NCBI GenBank assembly: GCA_964512995.1
Contig: CAZELM010000072.1
Span: 1 to 13,907 of the forward strand
From: CAZELM01 sp964512995
GTDB taxonomy: Bacteria; CSSED10-310
DNA: 13,907 bases
Direction of reading: 5' to 3'
Shown here: positions 7,488-13,907 of the stretch, piece after piece
How the letters are laid out: each line of letters starts with the position of its first letter
How positions within the stretch are numbered: position 1 is the first letter of the stretch
Translations under genes and position numbers: made by a program
The notes under the pieces: generated by a model
What the model saw: only the letters and a program-made list of their open reading frames with translations
Database searches by the model: none
What the model was told of the DNA's origin: nothing

Positions 7488-7874
7488 TCAACATGGCTTG
7501 TAGGTGATCACGGAAATGACAGCACCTTGCGGGTCCTGGAAAACGCAGAATCGACCAACGCCGGGAATGTCCCGGGGTTCCACAAAAATCGTAGCTCCCA
7601 GTTGTCTGGCCTTGGCCGCAGTGGTGTCCACGTCATCCACGGTGATATAAACTCCCCAGTTGGGACACATCTCCCCTGCTTCATTGGGAATCTCCATGAT
7701 GCCGGCAACGGCTTTTTCGCCGACCTTGACAACGGTGTACTTCATGCCTTCCATCGGCATCTCCTCAAAATGCCATCCGAAAATGTCCGAATAAAATTGT
7801 CTGGCAGCCGATGTGTCTTTGGTCATCAATTCAAACCAACTGAAGGCTCCGTGCTGAACATATGCATTGTCCAT
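7488..7874 (-). CDS. VOC-family (glyoxalase/bleomycin resistance-like) protein
   Basis: A 128-residue protein from ATG 7874, which has AAAGGG six bases upstream. The longer frames from 7889 or 8018 lack this signal and add residues outside the domain. It opens with QHGAFSWFELMTKDTSAARQ and FYSDIFGW, the N-terminal beta-alpha-beta signature of the vicinal oxygen chelate fold. It then shows GIMEIP, NWGVYITVDDVD and a C-terminal FCVFQDPQGAVISVI, i.e. two fold repeats in one chain, the usual length for single-domain members that dimerise. His8 is a candidate metal ligand, but the full ligand set is not clear and many members lack enzymatic activity. Substrate unknown. It stands alone, 143 bp downstream of the ArdC-like gene on the same strand. 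Confidence 0.88.
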   Translation of the reverse strand: MDNAYVQHGAFSWFELMTKDTSAARQFYSDIFGWHFEEMPMEGMKYTVVKVGEKAVAGIMEIPNEAGEMCPNWGVYITVDDVDTTAAKARQLGATIFVEPRDIPGVGRFCVFQDPQGAVISVITYKPC

Positions 7875-7940
7875 CTTCTTCCCTTTCATATGGAGTCGGT
7901 GATTGGGTTTCGTTTTAATGGTACGACAATCAACACAACG

Positions 7941-7970
7941 ATCATACCAGAATCCGGTTAAAAAGGATAA
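7941..7970 (-). promoter_or_regulatory. Possible promoter for the VOC gene
   Basis: On the minus strand TATGAT (7946-7941, five of six consensus bases) is preceded by TGG and, 18 bases upstream, by a poor -35 candidate TTATCC (7970-7965). The leader to ATG 7874 would be about 60 bases. The weak -35 keeps this tentative. Confidence 0.33.
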
Positions 7971-8017
7971 TTCCGTAACGGAAGTATATTGAAACAGATT
8001 TATCAACCGATTCGGCA

Positions 8018-8915
8018 TCAGTACAGTGCATTGAAGATTTCATTTCTGGCAATCGAAGACTCCGGATGGCCAAGATTCTTGTATTTTTTCCGTTCACATT
8101 CATTTAAAACCGAGCAGGCCACCACGAAAGCCTGTTCCACATTCTCCCTGATTCTGGCGCGATCTGCATCCCAGCAGTTCAGATAGACCGCTGAATTCGA
8201 TGCACTGTCGATTCCGGATAGTGCGAGTATCAGAAACGCGGTTAGCTCCGCCTGGAGTTCTTGGGTTGTCCGGGATCGTTCCTGTCCGTGTTCATCGATC
8301 TGTATGTCGCCATTTTGCCGATCCTTTCCGAAGTGCATTTTCACATGGGCGATCTCATGAGCAAGCACGATCAGTTTTTCCGCTGGCGGGAAATGCGGAT
8401 GCACATAGATCACCTGCCCGTTTGTCGCTCCATATACCAGTTGGTTGACAGCAAACGCCCGGTACCGCAGTTCAAGACCGGACCCAATCACCCAGTCTTC
8501 AAGTTTTTTCAGAAGCTTTCTGACGAGAACGTCCTGTCCGGGTTCGGGCGTCAGCATCGGCACATCCAGCGGAGGTCCGATTGTATCGGACCATGACTTC
8601 TTTAAATCGGATGAGCGATTTTACAATGCCCGTTGAGAAGACAGGAGCCAGGATTCGAATGGCTTCCACACCCTCGGATACCTGCCGCCCTTCCATCGCC
8701 CACTGATTTCGTCCCTTGACAAAGGTCGCATTCTCCTTCTGAAGAAAGATCAGAAATCGGTTCAGTGGGGAGTAATCATGAAATCGGATAGTGAATGCCT
8801 GAACTTTTTGAGCAAATTCGCGTGGATCTCGATCCAACGCTTCTTCCAGCCGGCTGATCGCATCGACCAGACCACGCGAGGGTCTGGATAAGCCGAAGAA
8901 TGATTGTTCTGCCAT
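8018..8915 (-). pseudogene. ArdC-like antirestriction protein with M78-type metalloprotease domain, frameshifted
   Basis: Two frames together make one ArdC-like protein. The N-terminal part starts at ATG 8915 (GGAG nine bases upstream; an ATG at 8942 is weaker) and carries the ArdC N-terminal single-strand DNA-binding signature: FHDYSPLNRFLIFLQ, then ATFVKGRNQWAMEGRQV and EAIRILAP. The C-terminal part, in the other frame (8018 to about 8600), has LIVLAHEIAHVKMHF, a zinc metallopeptidase HExxH motif, followed by ELQAELTAFLILA with a likely third-ligand Glu. The frame change falls at about 8590-8600, at a perfect hairpin, and needs one base removed or two added. Neither half alone is complete: the first half would end in an unrelated tail (RYNRTSAGCADADARTRTG). 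It may be a sequencing or assembly error or a true recent frameshift. Known ArdC proteins protect incoming plasmid DNA. Confidence 0.78.
8574..8592. repeat. Perfect inverted repeat at the ArdC frameshift
   Basis: GGTCCGAT (8574-8581), a TGT loop and ATCGGACC (8585-8592) form a perfect 8-bp hairpin with a three-base loop. It sits where the reading frame of the ArdC-like gene changes, so it may mark a polymerase slippage or sequencing-error site. Confidence 0.75.
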
Positions 8916-9208
8916 GATTGTTTTCTCCAATGAATCTCTCATCCGAAATCGTCCCGGGAGATCGAGACGTGTATCAAGAGCATGAATCCAGTTAATTGAC
9001 CACCGTTACTCCCGGTTGATTGAACCAACGAACCCAGGATACCACCGATCGATTTTGAATAAAATCCACGATAACAATCTAATATCCGGTCGATGAACAG
9101 ACCCGGATGATCCTTCGGGGAGCCGCGAAAAAAAAACCTGATCAAATCGAATACCCCGACCTATAATATCAACGGGACTCATGAACATCCCTGGAAAGGA
9201 GGTTTTCT

Positions 9209-9268
9209 ATGCAGGAAATAACACACATCATCCGCACCGATATCTCCCGGGGAGAGCCGATCAACTGA
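9209..9268 (+). CDS. Putative 19-residue leader-like small ORF
   Basis: ATG 9209 follows a near-perfect ribosome binding site AAAGGAGG (9195-9202) with six-base spacing and encodes MQEITHIIRTDISRGEPIN. It is unrecognised. The quality of the translation signal is what supports it. It may be a leader peptide, or the 5' remnant of a decayed gene continuing in another frame. Confidence 0.4.
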   Translation: MQEITHIIRTDISRGEPIN

Positions 9269-9272
9269 GTCA

Positions 9273-9425
9273 ATGATTCACTCCCATAGCGGGACAATTC
9301 CGGGATTCATTCCTGTTTTACCGCATACCAGTCAGTCCCGATCATCCCTCTCCACGGAAAATATCCGAATCGATCAACCCGATTCCCGTTTACCTGAACC
9401 GTTGGAATTTACGACGCGCTTGTGA
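9273..9425 (+). CDS. Putative 50-residue small ORF upstream of rsgA
   Basis: ATG 9273 starts four bases after the stop of the preceding small ORF, in a different frame, and runs 50 residues (MIHSHSGTIPGFIPVLPHTS at the start) to a stop 78 bp before rsgA. It has no ribosome binding site of its own and would depend on translational coupling. It is polar and Pro/Ser-rich with no recognisable domain. Together the two ORFs could be remnants of one frameshifted gene. Confidence 0.25.
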   Translation: MIHSHSGTIPGFIPVLPHTSQSRSSLSTENIRIDQPDSRLPEPLEFTTRL

Positions 9426-9503
9426 ACGCAGATCGACAGTTCGAACATAATTTTTCTTTTTATATTGTATTCGTTGACAGTTTCGTAATGAGAGGGATTA
9501 AAA

Positions 9504-10544
9504 ATGGAGCTTTCATATCTCGGCTGGAATGCTTTTTTTGAAGCGCAATTTCAGCCATTTCGAGCAAAAGGATGGTTTCCGGGCCGGGTGGCTGCGGATC
9601 ATAAACATCTGTATCACATCGTTTTTGAATACGGGGAGTTGCCGGCTGCCGTTTCCGGGAAATTCAAATACCATCTCAAAGAACGAACCGAATATCCTGT
9701 CGTGGGAGACTGGGTGGTGATTCAACCGATCAATAATGGGTCCAGAGCCATTATTCATGCGGTATTGACCCGGAAAACCTGTTTTGTGCGCAAAACTCCG
9801 GAAGACAGCGCACAACGAATGATCCATCTGAAAGGCGGCCACATGCGTGTGGGTTATCTGACTGAGGCTCAGGTTGTGGCGGCAAATGTGGACACCCTGT
9901 TTCTGATGTCAGGTCTGGACAGCAATTTCAATCTTCGCCGCATCGAACGCTATCTGACGCTGGTGTGGAAAAGCGGCGTTCGCCCGGTGATCGTCCTGAA
10001 TAAAGCCGATCTCTGTTTGCAGACGGAATCATGCATCGCGGCCGTGGCTTCGATTGCCGGCGATGTGCCCATCCATTCGATCAGCGCGATTGAAAACAGA
10101 AATATCGGGGAGCTGACTCCCTATCTCTCCGCCGGTCAGACAGTCGCCCTGGTCGGATCTTCGGGAGTTGGTAAATCAACGCTGATCAATACGCTTCTGG
10201 GCACACAACGGCTTCTGACTGGCGCTACCCGAGAGTTTGACGGCAAAGGGAGGCACACCACGACCAGCCGGGAGCTGATATTCCTTCCCCAGGGCGGAAT
10301 CATGATCGATACGCCGGGTATGCGGGAGATTCGTCTGTGGGCGGATGAGGATGATCTTGGTGAAACGTTCCCGGATATCGAGGACTATATCGCACAATGC
10401 CGGTTCAGGAATTGCTCGCATTCGGGTGAACCGGGCTGTGCGATTCAGGAAGCTGTCTCTCAGGGTGTCATTGACCCGAAGCGACTGAAAAATTATCTGA
10501 GAATGAAGTCTGAAATCGCTTCTACAACGATAAAAAAGAAATAG
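9504..10544 (+). CDS. rsgA: Ribosome small-subunit-dependent GTPase A
   Basis: A 346-residue RsgA (YjeQ) protein. RsgA is a circularly permuted GTPase that acts late in 30S subunit assembly, checking the decoding centre and releasing the factor RbfA. Residues about 20-95 are the OB fold (GWFPGRVAADHKHLYHIV, YPVVGDWVVI). The GTPase motifs come in permuted order: G4 NKAD (166-169), G1 GSSGVGKST (218-226), the G2 region GRHTTTSREL (249-258) and G3 DTPG (269-272). The C-terminal zinc motif C-x4-C-x-H-x5-C is intact at C299, C304, H306 and C312. Length is normal. The start has AGAGGG at 9491-9496. It stands alone, with no adjacent ribosome or assembly gene visible. Confidence 0.97.
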   Translation: MELSYLGWNAFFEAQFQPFRAKGWFPGRVAADHKHLYHIVFEYGELPAAVSGKFKYHLKERTEYPVVGDWVVIQPINNGSRAIIHAVLTRKTCFVRKTPEDSAQRMIHLKGGHMRVGYLTEAQVVAANVDTLFLMSGLDSNFNLRRIERYLTLVWKSGVRPVIVLNKADLCLQTESCIAAVASIAGDVPIHSISAIENRNIGELTPYLSAGQTVALVGSSGVGKSTLINTLLGTQRLLTGATREFDGKGRHTTTSRELIFLPQGGIMIDTPGMREIRLWADEDDLGETFPDIEDYIAQCRFRNCSHSGEPGCAIQEAVSQGVIDPKRLKNYLRMKSEIASTTIKKK

Positions 10545-10971
10545 CGGATTACGACATCGTTTATCCTGGAATCGGGAAGTTACTTATTCGTCATTTCATA
10601 TACATCTTGCGATGACACGGGTGTCTTTTCCTCATTCGGTGGTGCATACATGCTGGCATGGTTTGTCCGGAAGTTATGGAATTGAGGTGATGATATGGCT
10701 CCATCATAAATACCTGAAAATCCAGAACATTCCCAATCTGTCGTTTCGGATTTCAGATATTTGTTACTGAATGGAAAGCCATGATCGCCAAACGATCTCT
10801 TGCTTTGGATGTCATGGGGAGTTAGCCGGAACGGGCGATTGTGTTCGTGAGCCACTCGCCCGATCCGGAAAACAAATTCATATCAATGTGGCTGGAAGCC
10901 GCATCTACTTCATGCATCTCCTTCAGGAGCGGCTGGAAGTCGCATCTACTTCAGGAGTGTCTAATCATCCA
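10545..10971. other. 427-bp intergenic stretch between convergent genes
   Basis: The rsgA gene and the collagen-like gene converge here. Open frames of 89-91 residues exist on both strands, but they lack ribosome binding sites and familiar sequence, so I do not call them. The only structure I see is a duplicated GGCTGGAAG-type repeat at 10890-10953. No classical terminator with a U tract is evident. Confidence 0.55.
10890..10953. repeat. Two copies of a 23-bp GGCTGGAAGYCGCATCTACTTCA repeat
   Basis: Copies at 10890-10912 and 10931-10953 differ at one base (C or T in GGAAGYCGC). Each contains GGCT-GGA-AGYC, able to fold into a small stem, and between them lies CTCC-TTCA-GGAG (10918-10929), another small palindrome. 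This looks like part of a dispersed intergenic repeat family near the end of the collagen-like gene. Confidence 0.65.
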
Positions 10972-13133
10972 TCAGTCTCTTTCACGAAATCCGACAGACA
11001 CGACACCGTAATCACGGCCACTGCTGCAATAATTGGCTGATTGATACGGATAGCTGTTGGTCAACCGGGAACAACTCCCCCACCATCCATTGATTCCGCA
11101 ATCCGGACGGATACCGACCGGGTGATTCCCGTCACCCTGACCCAGTTCCATCAGGACATTGGAATTTTGAGCACTGCTTACCTGATAAATGAAATAGTTA
11201 TCTGAAGTCAGATGTTGGCTTGTATTGTGACAGGCAAGAATTTTATCAACTCCAATAATATTTCCGGAGGTCATGGAACCTTTACACTGCGTAATATGGG
11301 GCAATCCAGATTCACAATCATTCCCTGTTCCAGTGATCAATCGGTTGTAGAAGTTATCGACATTGAATGGGTATATCCACTGCCATTCATCCGCAGTGCT
11401 CCCATTGAGCAGAAATTCGACGGAACTTCCGGGAGAAACCCGCTTCATCAGAGATGCACAGTTGACACCATATTGATTGGAGCCGACTGTTCCCCAGACC
11501 GAACTCAACTGGGATCTCCCAAGATATCGGTTGCTGGCGCTGAAATCCTGTCGAGCGCATACAATCCATCCGCCGCCATCTGTCGTCATGTCACAAAAGA
11601 CTTGCACAGCACCAAAACCATCCGGATCGATCCAGTATAACCCGTCACCCGTGGATGCACCTTCGCTTAAGATATGCAAACATGTCATCCCCGGATTGTT
11701 CTGACTACCCAGGGGACTTGAGTAAATGGGTTCCCAACTGGTACCATCACACACTTCAATAGTGCCTCCGTGCCAGCGCAGCGTGCCGGCTTTGGTGGCT
11801 GTGCAATCGGACGCATCATCTGACAACTGAATACCTCCAGCAACATGCAACGCAGACTGTGGAGTAGACGTGCCGATGCCAATGTGTCCGTTGCTGTCGA
11901 TTCGCATTTTTTCACTTGCGGAACGGGTATCCGAGTCGCCGACCCAGAACTGGATGCCTCCCTCTGTGCCTTTGGTATGTACAATCAGTCCTTTAGCCGA
12001 AGCTTCGGCATGCACGCGAACATAATCTGCGATATCTGTTGCCGAGTGACCGCTTCCAATCGCCTGAAATTGTCCAGTGACACCATTTGCCAGAACCTGG
12101 AAATCGACCCATCCGTTACCAGTATTGAGATTCTCGGTGGTGATTCGTGTTGCGGTGGTCTGGTTTTTGGAAACCTTGAGCAATTCTGACGGCGTACTGG
12201 TGCCAATACCCACATTGCCATCGTTGTAGAAGATATTGGAGCCATTTTCGGACCAGGTACCTCCGGGGCCGGTGGGACCGGTGGCTCCCCTGGGACCCGT
12301 CGCACCGACGGGTCCGGTAGAACCTGTGGGACCCATGGGGCCGGCAATCCCGGCGGGGCCGGCAGCGCCTGTGGGACCTGTAGGGCCGATAGGACCAATC
12401 GCACCGGTCGGACCTGTGGGGCCGGCAATCCCGGCGGGGCCGGCAGCGCCTGTGGGACCTGTAGGGCCGATNNNNNNNNNNNNNNNNNNNNNNNNNNNNN
12501 NNNNNNNNNNNNNNNNNNNNNNNNNNNNNNNNNNNNNNNNNNNNNNNNNNNNNNNNNNNNNNNNNNNNNNNCAATCGCACCGGTCGGACCTGTGGGGCCG
12601 GCAATCCCGGCGGGGCCGGCAGCGCCCGTGGGACCTGTGGGGCCGATGGGACCTGTCGGACCCATGGGACCGGTCAACCCGGATGGATTCCCAATCCATT
12701 CTCCCGAAGAATTGATCACTGGACCATATCCCTGAATACCGATACTCCTGGGATGGATATCCCGATCATAGACATCGTTGGCGTTAAAGGCATATCCGAC
12801 GCTCGATAATGGTTGTCGTGGAGATAACAATTCGTCATCGATTGAGATTTCCAGCCAGAGATTTTTATCGAAACGGGTGGTAATCGGGATTATGTTTCCC
12901 AGGCGGACATTGAAAATACCATTCATCACCAGAACATTTTCCTGCGTTTCCGTCCAGATCGCTTCTCCGCCAGTAGCAGTTTCATACAGGTAGAATACAA
13001 ACGTGAAATCTCCGTTCAGAGGAGTTCCCTCGGGATTCGACAGATGACCCTGATAGTTGATTTGTTCCGGAATCTGACCCCAGCAGATTGTCTGCAATAA
13101 TATCAATCCCCACAATAGACTCCATTTTTTCAT
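10972..13133 (-). CDS. Secreted collagen-like, fibrinogen-like surface protein (contains assembly gap)
   Basis: Start ATG 13133 has AGGAGG (13145-13140) seven bases upstream and opens a Sec signal peptide (KKWSLLWGLILLQTICWGQ). Next comes a roughly 110-residue beta domain common at the start of such proteins (INYQGHLSNPEGTPLNGDF, GEAIWTETQ, NGIFNVRLGN). A collagen-like Gly-Pro-Thr/Gly-Ala-Ala triplet region follows, encoded by an 81-bp repeat. Two GNVGIGTSTP / GHIGIGTSTPQSALHV segments resemble phage tail-fibre repeats. The C-terminal roughly 200 residues are fibrinogen/fibrillar-collagen-like: YWIDPDGFGAVQVFCDMTTD, GGGWIVCARQDF and a Cys-rich end. The gene appears in two frames only because of the N run at 12472-12571. 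Likely a trimeric surface fibre or adhesin; ligand unknown. It has its own promoter and no operon partner. Confidence 0.85.
12330..12660 (-). repeat. 81-bp tandem repeat encoding collagen-like triplets, with gap
   Basis: The block ggcagcgcctgtgggacctg starts at 12361 and again at 12442, exactly 81 bp apart, i.e. 27 residues or nine G-x-y triplets (GPTGPTGAAGPAGIAG... GAIGPI). Degenerate copies flank it on both sides of the N run. Near identity of the copies indicates recent expansion or homogenisation. Confidence 0.88.
12472..12571. other. Assembly gap of 100 N
   Basis: Exactly 100 N lie inside the 81-bp repeat. In an intact unit five bases (aggac) separate the flanking sequences, so the true gap should be 5 plus a multiple of 81 bases. 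These lengths also put the two halves of the collagen-like gene in one frame. Confidence 0.95.
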
Positions 13134-13211
13134 AAGAAACCTCCTATTGATGATTATGAATGAAATAACGCTCCCGGATTACCATTCGCCCGTATCCTGA
13201 TTCTTATTTGG

Positions 13212-13240
13212 ATGGTAACGGATTCCGGGCGCGAGGTCAA
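13212..13240 (-). promoter_or_regulatory. Sigma-70-type promoter for the collagen-like gene
   Basis: On the minus strand TTGACC (13240-13235, five of six) is followed after 17 bases by TACCAT (13217-13212, four of six). A start near 13205 would give a leader of about 72 bases with the AGGAGG site just before ATG 13133. Confidence 0.5.
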
Positions 13241-13278
13241 AAAGAAATGGGTTGAACGATCCGGTGCTGGTACTGGTT

Positions 13279-13833
13279 TCAGCGGAATGTGTCAATATTC
13301 TCATTTAGAAGCTTTTGTTGATTTTTGATTTGATTATCTCTGAAGATAGAGGCAATTTCCTCGTGTGGCCCATCCAGATTATCGAGAAGTTTCTTCATCT
13401 GAAATTCATCGATCGAACGATATTCATTATTAGAAATTACCTTGACAAGGACCATCACCGCAAATTCCCACCATCTATTTTTATCGGCAAGAGTAAGGAT
13501 GAATTGGTCGATTTCAGCATCGGCTAACTCGTCTTTTCTAGATGAATCGAGTAGTGAGTGATCGGAATCAGGATATTTATATTCCAGAAAATTACTAAGA
13601 ATCCAGAACATCAGCGTCTCTGCTTCTTCTTCTTCTATATGATTCATTTGCTCGATCAGATAACGACGATTGGCGGCTATAAATGCATCCCGCCTTTTTG
13701 GCGGTATAGAATGACCTTCAGCTTTTCCGGCTTTCGCTAAAAGAAACATAATATCTTTTTTTCTGAAGTGAGATAAGAATTTATTCAAATGATTAGTCAT
13801 CTCGATTTGCTTGATAATCATTTTATGATTCAT
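13279..13833 (-). CDS. Unrecognised soluble helical protein, AT-rich gene
   Basis: A 184-residue protein starting at 13833 in an ATGA overlap with the gene to its right, which supports this start by translational coupling. No signal peptide or membrane segment is seen. It appears almost entirely helical, with charged stretches (NHIEEEEAETLMFWILSNFL, ADAEIDQFILTLADKNRWWE, SIDEFQMKKLLDNLDGPHEE). I do not recognise a family. It is visibly richer in A and T than the neighbouring genes, which may mean recent transfer. The helical build and coupling to an upstream gene would suit a partner or immunity-type protein, but nothing in the sequence proves this. It ends 145 bp before the collagen-like gene start and is probably transcribed from beyond the window. 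Confidence 0.65.
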   Translation of the reverse strand: MNHKMIIKQIEMTNHLNKFLSHFRKKDIMFLLAKAGKAEGHSIPPKRRDAFIAANRRYLIEQMNHIEEEEAETLMFWILSNFLEYKYPDSDHSLLDSSRKDELADAEIDQFILTLADKNRWWEFAVMVLVKVISNNEYRSIDEFQMKKLLDNLDGPHEEIASIFRDNQIKNQQKLLNENIDTFR

Positions 13834-13907
13834 CCATTCTGATGTATTGTCTGTAAGCGTTCGATAAACCGCATCTTGTAAGTATCAGAGACCTCCGAGA
13901 GAATATC
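13830..13907 (-). CDS. C-terminal end of an unknown gene cut by the window edge
   Basis: Reading leftwards from the window end, an open frame encodes 25 residues (ILSEVSDTYKMRFIERLQTI near its end) and stops at TGA 13832-13830, overlapping the ATG of the next gene as ATGA. The four-base overlap is the main evidence that this is a real gene and forms an operon with the 184-residue protein. Too little is present to suggest a function. Confidence 0.5.
   Translation of the reverse strand, partial: DILSEVSDTYKMRFIERLQTIHQNG

Larger units (their letters stand above)
8943..9503. other. 561-bp stretch without a recognised gene
   Basis: Apart from two small plus-strand ORFs in its right half, I see no supported gene here. 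The left half (8943-9190) has open frames on the minus strand that lack ribosome binding sites and resemble nothing known. The last 80 bases before rsgA are AT-rich (TTTTTCTTTTTATATTGTATTC) and probably contain its promoter, but no -35/-10 pair with good spacing stands out. TTGACA at 9474-9479 is too close to the rsgA start to serve as its -35. Confidence 0.6.

Noticed and set aside
9474..9503. TTGACA at 9474-9479 as the -35 of rsgA
   Set aside because: A -10 at proper spacing would fall on the rsgA ribosome binding site and start codon, so it cannot produce a normal leader.
10580..11040. Small ORFs on both strands downstream of rsgA
   Set aside because: They have no ribosome binding sites and no recognisable sequence, and the plus-strand one runs into the collagen-like gene antisense.
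12236..12715. Plus-strand collagen-like gene (GPVGPVAP repeats)
   Set aside because: It is the antisense of the real minus-strand collagen repeat. GGNCCN-rich units read as Gly-Pro triplets on both strands. It lacks a signal peptide, a ribosome binding site and any non-repeat domain.

Overview
The window looks like a piece of a metagenome-assembled or draft genome of an uncultured Gram-negative-type bacterium. Two runs of exactly 100 N sit inside tandem repeats, which is typical of scaffold gaps. Sec signal peptides, a Thr/Pro-linker protein ending in dockerin-like repeats and a collagen/fibrinogen-like adhesin suggest a complex cell surface. I cannot name a phylum from sequence alone. No tRNA, rRNA, insertion sequence, integrase or CRISPR array is visible.

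Region 1 (about 1-5164, + strand) is a five-gene operon and the most interesting part. Gene 1 has a Lon-type Ser/Lys protease domain without an AAA+ ATPase, followed by a CARF-like domain carrying a DITSGTK motif. Gene 2 is an ECF-like sigma factor, with the next gene overlapping it by ATGA. Genes 3 and 4 are unrecognised and are candidates for toxin, anti-sigma or protease-substrate roles. Gene 5 is a PD-(D/E)XK-type nuclease. The layout parallels the type III CRISPR-linked CalpL/CalpT/CalpS cascade, in which a cyclic-oligoadenylate-activated Lon protease frees a sigma factor. Here the sensor is CARF-like rather than SAVED, the accessory proteins differ and a nuclease is added. Any cas genes would have to lie left of the window.

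Region 2 (5165-7487) holds two hairpins between convergent genes, then a minus-strand secreted beta-propeller-like protein with a 96-bp Thr/Pro repeat array and a dockerin-like C-terminus.

Region 3 (7488-9503) has a minus-strand VOC-family protein and an ArdC-like antirestriction/metalloprotease gene split by a frameshift at a perfect hairpin. A stretch without recognisable genes follows, holding two small ORFs upstream of rsgA.

Region 4 (9504-13907) has rsgA (ribosome assembly GTPase, + strand), an intergenic stretch with a short duplicated repeat, a minus-strand collagen-like/fibrinogen-like surface protein with an 81-bp repeat array and a good upstream promoter, and at the right edge an AT-richer pair of coupled unknown genes, the first cut by the window end. 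Repeat-phase arithmetic shows that both gapped genes are in frame if the true gaps complete whole repeat units, so neither is a pseudogene.
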